A stretch of 64,000 bases of DNA from Basidiobolus meristosporus CBS 931.73 (taxonomy: Eukaryota; Basidiobolomycota; Basidiobolomycetes; Basidiobolales; Basidiobolaceae). The stretch covers positions 248,001 to 312,000 of the forward strand of contig MCFE01000001.1 in the NCBI GenBank assembly GCA_002104905.1, written 5' to 3'. Shown piece by piece: positions 33,345-43,874 of the stretch. Position numbers and translations under genes: made by a program. How positions within the stretch are numbered: the stretch's first letter is position 1; the number at the start of each line of letters is the position of its first letter. The notes beneath the pieces were generated by a model. It was not told the origin of the DNA and did not search any database. It worked only from the letters and a program-made list of their open reading frames with translations.

Positions 33345-35678
33345 ATGATAGATCTGATTACTGTACTGACCAAGAGTGGTATCGTGTTGTGGTCCAAATC
33401 GTACGCTTCCATCCAAGGCTCTCCGATAAACTCGTTGGTGAAAGAGGTGTTGATCGAAGAACGCGGTGGGGATAACACCTACACTCGCGATTCTTATGTG
33501 CTCAACTGGACTTTCGCAAACGAGTTGGATCTGGTCTTCGTGGTATGTGAGGTGTATCCTCGACAACAAAATATGCTACATACTAATCGTTACCCTTACA
33601 ACCACAACCGTGCCATCTTCCTCCGCTAGATTGTCAACCAGAAGATCTTACAGCTCACCTACATAGATGAACTCTTGGAAACGGTCAAGCAGGTGTTTTG
33701 CAAGGCATACGGCCAGGAGGTAAAACTCCAAGGGGAACTACCCGTCATCGAGTTCGACAACAAATTTGAAACCATCCTTCAACACGTCGAGTCAAAGGAT
33801 GCTCAAGCCAGAAAATCCAGGGTTCCCAAACGTTTTGAGGAAACAAAGAAATTCAACAACACCCTGGAAGGTTCCAAGGTGAAGCCAGGTACGTACCGCG
33901 TATCGCTCCCTGGCCACGAAGCGTTTCACTAAGTATTTCGCTTGATTTCCCCCACGCCACTCATGTCACAGCCAGCAAGCAAGAGACTGGCACTGTGGAT
34001 CCGGACGAGATTGCTAAAAATATTGAAGCACTGCGCTCCCGCAAGTCACCCAAGATGGGAGGGAAGAACCCCCGTGGGAAGAAGGTCACTCAATCCCCAA
34101 CTTTGTCAGAGTAAGTTTCTCTAGCTGCGTAAATTAGCGTATTAGCACATGCTGAATGTTTCTCCTCCTACCAGCGACGGGGTGAAGAAGGGTAAGAAGA
34201 AGGAGCTCCGAGTATGGGATGATGGAAAGGTAACCAAGTCGCAGATGGAGCGACTGGATTACAGTAACAAGGAGGCTGGTGACCAACAGCAGCATAATGC
34301 TGGGTTGGAGCAGTTGGTAAGCGGGGGAACCGAGTAGCCTTTTCGAACTGTTCATGGCATTGACTCAGGTCTCAACAGGTCGACCGGAATGCATTTAAGA
34401 AATCCTCTGAAGAAGGGATATTTGAGGTCCAGGATCTCTCCGAGTCTGAGGAGAGTGACTTTGAGATCGCTGGCGAGGAAGCCGCTGCACCTGACAGCCG
34501 GTTTATGTCTTTCTTCAAGTCGGTTACTGGGCAGAAGGTGATCACCGAGGAAGATCTGAGACCAGTGCTTGCACAAATGAAAGAGCATCTCATCAAAAAG
34601 AACGTTGCTGCCGACATCTCTGCCCATCTGTGCGAGTCGGTTTCCAAGAGCATTGTTGGACAAAAACTGGGCAGCTTCGATAGTAAGTGTGCCGACAGCA
34701 GAGTAATCGGCGGCCTTTCATTGACCATGATTTAAATCACTTGTAGGTCTAGCAAAGGCGGTAAAGCGTGCCATGGAATCTGCGCTCAAGAGGATCCTAA
34801 CCCCTCGCACTTCCGTCGACTTGTTGCGTGACATCGCTGTCGCTCGCCAGGAGAACCGTCCATATAGTATAGTGTTTATTGGTGTTAACGGGGTGGGGAA
34901 ATCCACGAACCTTTCCAAAACCTGCTTTTGGCTGCTGCAGAACAAAATGAAAGTACTGATCGCTGCCTGCGATACGTTCAGATCTGGTGCAGTTGAGCAG
35001 CTGCGTGTTCATGCTCGCAATCTCAAGGCGCTCGAACAGAACGCCGTCGTCGACCTCTTTGAAAGAGGCTACGGCAAGGATTCGGCCACTATTGCCAAAG
35101 AGGCCATTGCATATGGTAAGAACGCAGACCACCCCCGACATTTCCGGAACTTGTCCTCTAACTTCCCCCGTATAGGTAAGACGAATGGGTACGACGTTGT
35201 TCTAATCGATACTGCCGGGCGTATGCAAGACAACGAACCGCTGATGCGTGCATTAGCCAAGGTAACCGTTAGCCTAGACCGACTCTATTCCGCTCAACCT
35301 CTAACGCTTTTACAGCTTGTTTCGGTGAATAATCCTGACAAAATCATCTTCGTGGGTGAAGCACTGGTCGGTAACGAGGCTGTCGACCAATTGAAGAAGT
35401 TCAACCAAGCCTTGAAGGATTTCTCCGGGCTTCAGAACCCCCGTCACATTGACGGAATCATTCTCACCAAGTTCGACACGATCGATGACAAGGTAAACAC
35501 GACCATAATTGCATTAAGCAGAGCAATCCGCTGACTTCTTACACACAAGGTTGGTGCTGCGCTGTCGATGACCTTTACCACTGGGCAGCCGATCCTCTTT
35601 GTCGGCACTGGGCAGACCTACACTGATTTAAAGAACATGCGTGTGGGCAATGTAGTTCAAGCATTGCTGAAGGATTAG
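33345..35678 (+). CDS. SRPRA: signal recognition particle receptor alpha subunit
   Basis: GTPase that docks the SRP-ribosome complex at the ER membrane. About ten exons. The N-terminal longin-like SRX domain ([20 protein letters not shown]) binds the beta subunit. A long charged linker follows ([16 protein letters not shown]). The NG domain starts near 34500 with the N helices ([20 protein letters not shown]). GTPase motifs: G1 [14 protein letters not shown]2/insertion-box [12 protein letters not shown]3 [14 protein letters not shown]4 TKFD, and a closing GQTYTDLKN. All nucleotide-binding motifs are present. [14 protein letters not shown] and the linker distinguish it from SRP54. Confidence 0.96.
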
Positions 35679-36080
35679 TGGAGATTGTTTACGTTTACTT
35701 TTTAATATCCAGCTTCACGAGGTTTCTGTATATAAATCATCTCAATCACCTAAATCACCGCCAGTCAATAAAATGCTATATTTGGACCTGGCTATCTTTA
35801 CATCTACGGGCATCTATATTAAGCAGCCACTCTTTGTCTATTACATTTGCATGCCCTATAGGCCAAGTTGGATTGTCGTTTAAAGTTCAATAGCCAACGC
35901 ATGAATCTATCTTGATTGGCTTGTGGAATCTTCGACAACATCTCCTCCACACAAACCAATCAAGTAATATTTCGAATTGCCTACCAAAAAGCGGATTGAC
36001 TCGGGTATTGTATACACGCAACGTGTTGGTTAAATAGCCCCCTGGCATGAGCCAATGACCCTTTACCCAAGGTTATCGTA
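35679..36080. other. intergenic
   Basis: A 400-bp AT-rich interval between two plus-strand genes. gtcaataaaatgc at about 35764 is a plausible poly(A) signal of the SRP receptor gene. No gene is seen. Confidence 0.4.
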
Positions 36081-37852
36081 ATGTCCTTCGACCTAGACAA
36101 CATCAAACAAGCTTCTGCTAGCCATCCCGTGCCAGAGGGTGTGACCTTTGCCTATGGTACTGCTGGTTTCCGTATGCAGTAAGTGCCGGTTGCTCTTTGC
36201 TGCTTTGAGCGGGTCGCTTACGTTTCTTACCTCCCTCTAGTGCCGACCTTTTGGATTCCGTCATCTTTAGAACTGCTATCTTGGCCGTCCTTCGCTCCAA
36301 GAAACTCGACGGCAAAACCATTGGTATCATGATCACCGCCTCCCACAACCCTGAGCAGGTTCATCTTGACGATTTTTTCGCATCCCTTCACAGCGGCGGC
36401 TGACCATACTGTTTCTAGGATAACGGTGTAAAGGTTGTCGACCCTTTGGGTGAGATGCTCGAGCAAAGCTGGGAAGTTTACGCTACTCAGCTTGCCAACG
36501 CCCGCACTCCCTCAAATCTGGTCGAGGAGCTCGTGAAGATCATTCTTGCTGCCAAGATCGATCTCTCCAAGCCAGCAAGAATCGTCTTCGCCAGAGACAC
36601 AAGGCCCAGTGGCCCAGCTCTGGTTACCTCCTTGATCGATGGTTTGAAGGCTACTGAGGCTCAGTTCATCGACCATCAAATCAAGACCACTCCTCAACTT
36701 CACTACGTGGTTCGTTGCCTGAATACCGCTGGCACCCCTGAGGCATACGGAGAGCCTACCGAAGAGGGTTACTACAACAAGCTCGCCATCGCATTCAAGA
36801 AGCTCACCCAAGGCAAGCGTAGACTCTCTCCTTTGTACGTTGACTGTGCCAACGGTGTGGGTGCTCCTAAGCTTCGCAACTTGGCCAAGGTAATCGGCGA
36901 AGATACCCTCGAGGTCAACATCGTCAACGACGAAATCGATACCAAGGGCAAGCTCAACTTCCAGTGTGGTGCTGATTTTGTGAAGGTCAATCAAAACTTC
37001 CCCCACGGTATGTCGCTTAGCTATGGTGATCGTGCTTGCTCCTTCGACGGGGACGCTGACCGTATTGTCTACTACTATGTGGACTCTGACAACAAGACCT
37101 TCAAGCTTTTGGACGGTGACAAGATCTCTGGTTTGGCTGCCATGTACATCAGAGAGCTTGTCCAGGCTGCTGGCTTGGAGGGTGTGAATGTTGGGGTGGT
37201 ACAAACTGCTTACGCCAATGGCAACTCCACCACATACCTCACCAAGAACCTTGGTCTTCCAGTGTCTTGTGTATGCACTGGTGTCAAGCATCTTCACCAC
37301 GAAGCCGAGAAGTATGATGTCGGAGTCTACTTTGAAGCCAACGGTCACGGCACTGTCGTTTTCAGCCCCCAAGCCATGCGCACTATTCATACCACCGAAG
37401 GACGCACTCCTGCTCAGGCTGCTGCCATTGAGCAATTGCGTGCTTTGACCGAGGTGATCAACCAAGCGGTTGGTGACGCCATTTCGGACATGTTGCTTGT
37501 GGAGGCTATCCTTACCCACCGTCAATGGAGCTTGAAGGAGTGGGATCAAGCCTACACCGACTTGCCCAGTCGCTTGGTTAAAGTGGTCGTCGATGATCGT
37601 ACCATCTTCAAGACCACCAAGGCTGACACTGTATTGACCTCTCCTGAAGGATTGCAGTCCAAGATCGATGAGCTTGTTGCCAAATACAAGGATGGGAGAT
37701 CTTTCGTTCGTCCCTCCGGCACCGAAGATGTTGTCCGTGTGTATGCCGAGGCTGCTACCCGCCACGAGTGTGACGAGCTTGCCTTCAAGGTCGGTGGGCT
37801 CATCTTCGACCAAGCTGGTGGTAAGGGCGACCGTCCCCGGGAATTCTTGTAA
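36081..37852 (+). CDS. AGM1: phosphoacetylglucosamine mutase
   Basis: Converts N-acetylglucosamine-6-phosphate to the 1-phosphate, on the route to UDP-GlcNAc for chitin, glycoproteins and GPI anchors. Three exons: 36081-36178, 36241-36358 and 36419-37852, giving 549 residues. Motifs: YGTAGFR; the phosphoserine loop MITASHNP followed by [14 protein letters not shown], the AGM1-specific form; the metal loop [12 protein letters not shown]; the sugar-binding FEANGHGTV; and the phosphate-binding loop [15 protein letters not shown]. These distinguish it from glucose phosphomutases. Intron 2 has a GTTCAT donor. A 453-codon antisense frame over exon 3 is a shadow of its codon bias. Confidence 0.96.
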
Positions 37853-38067
37853 GCGATCCAATTCGAATAGCATTTCACACTAATTGCAATCTCTGTTCAA
37901 TCCTGAATAAATTGAAATAACCTCCGTTTGTAATATAATCAGCTTATTTATTGAAATATCCATCACCCGATTGCTTTCGGTTTCTTTTATACATGTATAT
38001 GTATATATATAATTTATCTGGTTGATACTTTTTTGCTTATTTATATTTGATCGTATTATCCGCGTGC

Positions 38068-39600
38068 CTAGACAGAAGTTGTAGTGGAGCTGGAGATACT
38101 AGTAGGGGAGGTTGGTTCAGCTGGTGGGCCCGATTCTGCACTAGTGGGAGCACTCGGCTCGCCACTAGTTGGAGCAGTTTCTGCACTGGTAGGAGCACCA
38201 GACTCAGCCGGACTCGACTCAGCATTGGTAGGGGCACTTGACTCACTAGGGGAACTAGGTTCACCACTAGTGGGAGCACTGGACTCTGCCGGGCTCGACT
38301 CAGCACTGGTAGGGGTACTTGACTCGCCAGGGGAACTAGGTTCACCACTAGTTGGAGCACCCGACGCTACCGGACTCGACTCAGCACTGGTAGGGGCACT
38401 TGACTCACCAGGGGCGCTAGATTCACCGCTAGTGGGAGCACTTGACTCTGCCGGACTCGACTCAGCACTGGTAGGGGCACTTGACTCACTAGGGGAACTA
38501 GGCTCGCCGCCAGTGGGAGCACTTGATTCTGCCAGACTCGACTCAGCACTGGTAGGGGCACTTGGCTCACTAGGGGAACTAGGCTCGCCGCTAGTGGGAG
38601 CACTTGATTCTGCTGGACTCGCCTCAGCACTGGTAGGGGCACTTGACTCACCAGGGGAGCTAGGTTCACCGCTAGTGGGAGCACTTGATTCTGCTGGACT
38701 CGACTCAGCACTGGTAGGGGCACTTGACTCACTAGGGGAACTAGGCTCGCCGCTAGTAGGGGCACCAGACTCAGCCGGACTCGACTCAGCACTGGTAGGG
38801 GCACTTGACTCACCAGGGGAGCTAGGTTCACCGCTAGTGGGAGCGCTTGATTCTGCTGGACTCGACTCAGCACCAGTAGGAGCACCGGACTCACCAGGGG
38901 AACTAGGCTCGCCGCTAGTAGGAGCACTTGATTCTGCCGGACTCGACTCAGCACTGGTAGGGGCACTTGATTCGCTAGGGGAACTGGGCTCACTGCTAGT
39001 AGGAGCACCAGACTCAACCGGACTCGACTCAGCACTGGTAGGGGCACTTGACTCACCAGGAGAGCTAGGTTCGCCGCTAGTGGGAGCACTTGACTCATTA
39101 GGGGAACTAGGCTCACTGCTAGTAGGAGCACTTGATTCTGCCGGACTCGACTCAGCACCAGTAGGGGTACCGGACTCACCAGGGGAACTGGGCTCACCGC
39201 TAGTGGGAGCACTTGATTCTGCCGGACTCGACTCGGCACCAGTAGGGGTACCGGACTCACCAGGGGAACTGGGCTCGCCGCTAGTAGGAGCACTTGATTC
39301 TGCTGGACTCGACTGTACACTAGTAGGCCCGGTTGACATGGGTACACCGGGTGTAGTTGAAGTGTGGAAAGTTGAGGTAGTCACCGACGATATAACATTG
39401 GTGCTGGTAACCGTGCTCAAACCCGTAAAAGTAGTTGTGGTGGTCGTTTGATAAGAGAGCACTGATTGTAGCAATTTGGGAAAATTGTCATCGGGACCCT
39501 CGGGATTCTCAGCCTCGATCCATCCTTGGTGAATTGGGGAGGAGTTAGAAACCAATGTGAGCGAGGCCAACACGGCGAGGAAGAAGGCTTTGGAAAGCAT
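38068..39600 (-). CDS. secreted serine/proline-rich tandem-repeat protein
   Basis: A protein of 510 residues. It starts with a signal peptide (MLSKAFFLAVLASLTLVSNS). A short Ser/Thr-rich part (TTTTTFTGLSTVTST) follows, then about 13 copies of a 27-residue unit of the type SSAPTSGEPSSPGE / SSAPTSAESSPAE, rich in Ser, Pro, Glu and Thr and without cysteine. It ends SSSTTTSV with no hydrophobic tail, so no GPI signal is visible. Such mucin-like repeats are usually heavily O-glycosylated and extended at the cell surface. ATG 39600 is preferred over the longer frame start at 39681 because a TATAAAG lies between them (39664-39658). Function is not known. Confidence 0.8.
   Translation of the reverse strand: MLSKAFFLAVLASLTLVSNSSPIHQGWIEAENPEGPDDNFPKLLQSVLSYQTTTTTTFTGLSTVTSTNVISSVTTSTFHTSTTPGVPMSTGPTSVQSSPAESSAPTSGEPSSPGESGTPTGAESSPAESSAPTSGEPSSPGESGTPTGAESSPAESSAPTSSEPSSPNESSAPTSGEPSSPGESSAPTSAESSPVESGAPTSSEPSSPSESSAPTSAESSPAESSAPTSGEPSSPGESGAPTGAESSPAESSAPTSGEPSSPGESSAPTSAESSPAESGAPTSGEPSSPSESSAPTSAESSPAESSAPTSGEPSSPGESSAPTSAEASPAESSAPTSGEPSSPSEPSAPTSAESSLAESSAPTGGEPSSPSESSAPTSAESSPAESSAPTSGESSAPGESSAPTSAESSPVASGAPTSGEPSSPGESSTPTSAESSPAESSAPTSGEPSSPSESSAPTNAESSPAESGAPTSAETAPTSGEPSAPTSAESGPPAEPTSPTSISSSTTTSV
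38140..39320 (-). repeat. 81-bp tandem repeat array in coding sequence
   Basis: Units of 81 bp recur at a regular spacing from about 38218 to 39028 (11 units), then, after an extra 39-bp half unit, at about 39147 and 39228. Copies are 85-97% alike by eye. The period is divisible by three, so copy-number change keeps the frame. Confidence 0.88.
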
Positions 39601-39657
39601 AGCAACAGAGGGAACAGAATGAGTGACTGTGGAACCAGGCTGATGCACCTTGGGCCT

Positions 39658-39664
39658 CTTTATA
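39658..39664 (-). promoter_or_regulatory. TATA box of the serine-rich repeat gene
   Basis: TATAAAG on the minus strand lies 58 bp upstream of ATG 39600, a normal distance for a TATA-directed start near 39630. Confidence 0.5.
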
Positions 39665-40004
39665 CTGCGCGGTGGTTGCAAAAATAGCCTTGATTACTGA
39701 CGTGATTATGGTATTTTTGCGGTAGACACCATGTCCACACAGCTATCCATGGAGCATATAAATAACCAAGAACCTACTCCACAACATCACGAATAGGCAC
39801 CAGTAGGCAAGCGATATTATTAACCTTGAGGCAACCCCGCGTTTGCCACTGAGGAAAGACCACTTGCATAAGCTCAGATCAATGCTAAGAGGCAATGCAT
39901 AAATCACCGGAGGTTATTTTTAGCCCGGGTTTACTTATTGACTGACGGTGGTGGTCTAGCCAATTCGTTACCAACCCATTGTTGCTGTTACATCATTCCC
40001 CAGA
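39665..40004. other. divergent intergenic region
   Basis: A 340-bp interval. A plus-strand TATAAATA-like element lies near 39756 and could drive the small gene at 40032. No other feature is seen. Confidence 0.35.
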
Positions 40005-40031
40005 GTGACTTACTATTTGTACGCGCTTCAG

Positions 40032-40244
40032 ATGGAACAATTACCCGATTCTGAGGGTGAGCCTATCACCTGGCATGAAGCGTTCTCACCGGCCCAAACC
40101 AATAACAGCGTTGGATGTGTTGTGTTGTCAGGATCTTCATATGTTGCTCTAGGTGAGCCATACAAGGGCAATCATTCGTGTGCTGTCATTCTGGACGGTG
40201 CTACAATCAAGGCTAGCGATGAGTCATTCTGCTTTGAGCAATGA
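40032..40244 (+). CDS. small hypothetical protein
   Basis: A short frame. ATG 40032 gives 70 residues (MEQLPDSEGEPITWHEAFSP...) with three cysteines (CVVLSG, HSCAV, FCFEQ). The frame is open upstream to a CCCAG at 39999-40003 that could be a splice acceptor, in which case a first exon lies upstream; I could not find a convincing one. No family is recognised. Confidence 0.3.
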   Translation: MEQLPDSEGEPITWHEAFSPAQTNNSVGCVVLSGSSYVALGEPYKGNHSCAVILDGATIKASDESFCFEQ

Positions 40245-40533
40245 TAAGGTTGTCCCACAGCCACATAAATCCAAAAATCAATCCTAATGTAAAGGTCTGG
40301 TGACGCAAATCTTAAATGCCGAGATCAGTTCGCATCCACAAGTAGCGATTTACCAAGTGCTTTTGACACATTCCGATTTTCCTGGGGGTCAGGCTTAAGC
40401 GATGATTGGGGAGTTGATGGCAGAATATATAGTTGATGCCCCTGTCAACTGGACCTCAGTGTACTTTGGGTCTATACTCTTTTTGTAGCGCACCAAACCT
40501 TGCAACCTCGCGAAAGTTCTTATCACTGCAACA

Positions 40534-41880
40534 ATGGCTACCAAGCAAATAACTAAGCCTGAGATCTCCGTCAAACGTATCTACTTGTTGCGAAGCCTCA
40601 ACCTGCCTCTTCACCCACTAAGCCTTGCCCTTTCTAGCTCTCCCATTCCACCTTCAGTTTGTGGCTGGTGCCGTTGCTGGAGTCAGTGAGATCCTGACCA
40701 TGTACCCCCTGGATGGTATGTCATAGAGTGCTATTTCAAGGACCAGCCAGATACTCATTGTTTGCTAGTTGTCAAAACCAGGTTCCAACTTCAGGTTGGA
40801 AAAGGCGGTGCCGAAGGGTACACCTCTATTGCGGACTGCTTCAGAAAGATTATCAAGACTGAAGGGTACACGGACCAACTCCCAAAGCCTTCCCTTTGGA
40901 CTTCCGTGCTAACCAGCCTATCTTGAATATAGCTTTGGCCGCTTGTACCGTGGTATCATCCCCCCTGTCATGGTCGAGGCTCCTAAGCGTGCCATTAAGT
41001 TTGCCGCTAACGAGCAATACAGTATACTGTACAAGAACCTCTTCGGGATGCCTAAAATGACCCAATCCCTATCCATTCTCACTGGTGTCAGCGCTGGTGT
41101 TACTGAAGCCTTTGTGGTTGTTTCCTTTGAGCTGGTGAAGATTCGTTTGCAAGACAAGAACAACGTAAGTGGCTCATCCCCAGACACGACTTCTTCCCCA
41201 TTTTTAGGTGCTAATGTTTACAACAGGCTGGTAGATATAATGGCACAATGGATTGTGTTAGAAAGATCCTTGCTGAAGAAGGTAGGGTTTGTCTTTGTGC
41301 ATATGGTCCCAGAGTCAAGTATTGATGGGAGCCCACTCTTCACGACAGGTCCTCTCGCTTTCTTCAAGGGCCTGGAGGCCACCATATACCGCCACGCCTT
41401 CTGGAACGGTGGCTATTTCGGAGTGATTTATGGAGTAAGATCTGCTCTCCCCGAGGCTCAGGTAAATCTTACGTTGATAAGCAATCTCTAAACGTACCAG
41501 CTTTTAAACAATCAACCAAAGACCAAGCAGGGTGAATTGCTTCGCAACTTCACGGCAGGAGCCATTGGCGGCACCGCCGGTACCCTCCTCAACACACCAT
41601 TCGATGTTGTCAAAACCAGAATTCAGAACCAAGCCCCTGGAATCATTCCCAAGTACAACTGGGCCTTCCCAGCCATCAAGACCGTTTACAAGGAGGAAGG
41701 GTAAGGAACTGATATAGCATGTGTAGTAGTGCCCATCAAATGACTCACGAATATCCATGCAGATTCGGCGCTTTGTACAAAGGATTCGTTCCCAAGGTGC
41801 TGAGATTAGGACCAGGTGGAGGTATCTTGCTGGTGGTCTTCGACCAAGTCAGCACCCTTCTGCGGAAGAACTTCATGTAA
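40534..41880 (+). CDS. ODC1: mitochondrial 2-oxodicarboxylate carrier
   Basis: Inner-membrane carrier of the SLC25 family that exchanges 2-oxoadipate and 2-oxoglutarate, needed for lysine metabolism. About eight exons from ATG 40534 to TAA 41880. Three repeats are visible with signatures PLDVVKTRFQLQ, SFELVKIRLQD and PFDVVKTRIQNQ. The paired helix ends are FRKIIKTEG, FGRLYRGIIPPVMVEAPKRA, PLAFFKGLEATIYRHAFWNG and FGALYKGFVPKVLRLGPGGG. The VEAPKRAIKFAANEQY segment is typical of yeast Odc1/Odc2 and human SLC25A21. In repeat 2 the signature Pro is Ser (SFELVK). TATATAG about 100 bp upstream (near 40427) fits a promoter. Confidence 0.92.
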
Positions 41881-42330
41881 TCAAGCACTCTGTATACCCA
41901 CTACCCACTTCCCACTACCCACTACTACTCCAAGTGATTCCCGACTCTGTCCCATTCCACCAATGCTTCCTCCCCTCAATTCAAACTTCAAATGAAATAA
42001 GGAACATTCCACTGACGTTCAACGGAAAGAATTGTACTACACTTGGTGGAACCCACCGGAACAGGTTATTGCTGTCAAATAAGTTTCCCAAACACCCAAT
42101 GCAAATGTACGTCCCAAGTGCCCAATCAATATCACCACTCGGATCAAACATTCCAATTCGGAGAAATCCAGAATGCCATCACTTGGACCAAATATCGGTT
42201 TCAAACAAATGGGCATTAGTCTCCGAGAGGTGGGGATGATCTGGATATAAGCGGGCGAGCCCTGGCCCAGCCAACACGTAGCCTTTCCTTCTAAACCCAC
42301 TGGTTAGGCCAGCTCTAACTTCCTTCTGTG
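41881..42330. other. intergenic
   Basis: A 450-bp interval between two plus-strand genes. Two near-repeats of cccactacccacta lie at 41900-41930. No gene is seen. Confidence 0.35.
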
Positions 42331-43727
42331 ATGTATAAAATCCCCTTAATTCTCGTATTGGTTAAATTGATATCAGGAGGGATTGGAGTTCCCTTGGAAG
42401 ACGTGGAGTCGGAGAGCGTATGTTATGACCATCCGAACCCGCTGGATGTCGACGATGTTGTTCCCACGGATTGTAGCTATTTCTCGGAGGAGAATACTTA
42501 CAAACAGGAACAACCGGCGATGAGGCTGGCTTCTTTTCGATGCACTGAAAGCCCGGCAGTCTGCGAAAAAGCCAAAGCTACATTCCAAATAGCTTTTGAT
42601 CTCTTGGGCAACGTGATAGAGTTCAAGCGGCCGGTGAACGTGAAGGCGTCCTATGTAAATTATTGTCGAGATATGGGATGGTGTCGTTCGTCGTTGCTAG
42701 GTAAGTGAAGCACCTCCATGCGAGGAGCGCCAGAGCACTAATAGAGATGTGTAGGCTATGCCGGCCCGGCCAGAAGTATCCGATTGAAAAGTAGCGATGG
42801 AAAGTACCGAATGTATCCACAGGGATTGGTGAAGCAAATGAACTCGACGGACTCTTCGCGGTTCAGTGGACTAGACATTCAGGCTACCTTTAACTCCGAG
42901 ACGAGGTTTTGGTTCCAAGTGGTAAGTGGCCAACGTGAACCTCATCACCCCTCTCAACTCGAGCTCACCAACAAACAACCCAGGACAACAACCCCATCAA
43001 GAGAGGCCAATACGATTTCCTCTCAGTGATTCTTCACGAGCTGGTCCATGGCCTAGGCTTTACCACCCAGTGGAACAGCTACTACAACATTGGCTTAATG
43101 CCAAGGCCAAGCTTTTCCAACTCGAGAAACGGCCGGGCAAGATTCTCCGGCTTCACCGAGAACGCTTTCGACCAATACCTAGTGGAGGTGCCGACCATGA
43201 CCAAACTAACCAAGATTGCCGACCAGATAAGCAGCAAGTTACGCTCGCAGGAGTATGAACGCGTTTCCTCAAAAGCAGGGATTCTTCGAAAGTTCCAGGA
43301 TTCGGTGGATTCCCACCTTCCCAGGGATCTGCTGAAGGCCGTTACAAAGCCCCGAACCATCGGATTCCTTCCAAAAAATTCCAAGGATGTCATCTTCTTG
43401 GAGACCTCGATCCGTAGATTCACGCAGGGTAGCTCGCTATGTCACCTGGATTACCGAAGCAACCTCAACTCGCCCGATTTCGTGATGAAATACAAGAGCG
43501 GGCCTGGCTCGATTCAATCAAAGCTGAGCAAGATCAAGCTAAACAAATACTCCCCGATCGGCCCTCAGCTTATCAGCATTCTGGAAACCTTGGGATACAA
43601 GATAAACCCAAATCCCAGGCCATTGTCAGAGCTGCTTCCCCACTGGGGCAACAAGCGACTGGAATCGAATGAAGTGCACGAGCACTCGAAGCAATTCACG
43701 GCTGACGAAGAGCTGCTTTTGAGATGA
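42331..43727 (+). CDS. secreted HExxHxxGF metalloprotease-like protein
   Basis: Three exons, 42331-42700, 42755-42921 and 42984-43727, give 426 residues with consistent phases. A signal peptide (MYKIPLILVLVKLISGGIG) starts the protein. Exon 3 has the zinc-site motif HELVHGLGF in the context FLSVILHELVHGLGFTTQWNS, so two His and the Glu are present. The position of the third metzincin ligand is Thr, so it is not a classical metzincin. The C-terminus has IGPQLISILETLGY, which also follows the active site in other HExxHxxGF secreted proteins. Six or more cysteines lie in the N-terminal domain (residues 32-125), as expected for disulfides. Proteolysis is inferred from the motif only. Confidence 0.72.
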
Positions 43728-43874
43728 ACAAATCCACCACCGATGAAGGGCAGGTTTTAAGACGAACAGTGACCTTTATTTACATGGATAATTGGCGTTC
43801 AGTGCTGTGCTGTGTTGTGTTGAGATGTATATAGATTTAGGAGGGATTAACTTGTGCGTAGCCATTGTATAGAC

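Noticed and set aside
36512-37873. 453-codon frame antisense to AGM1
   Set aside because: It mirrors the long AGM1 exon frame codon by codon, has no family motif, and AGM1 motifs are unmistakable on the other strand.
38068-38110. GPI-anchor signal on the serine-rich repeat protein
   Set aside because: The C-terminus ends SSSTTTSV with no hydrophobic tail, so a GPI signal is absent in this model.
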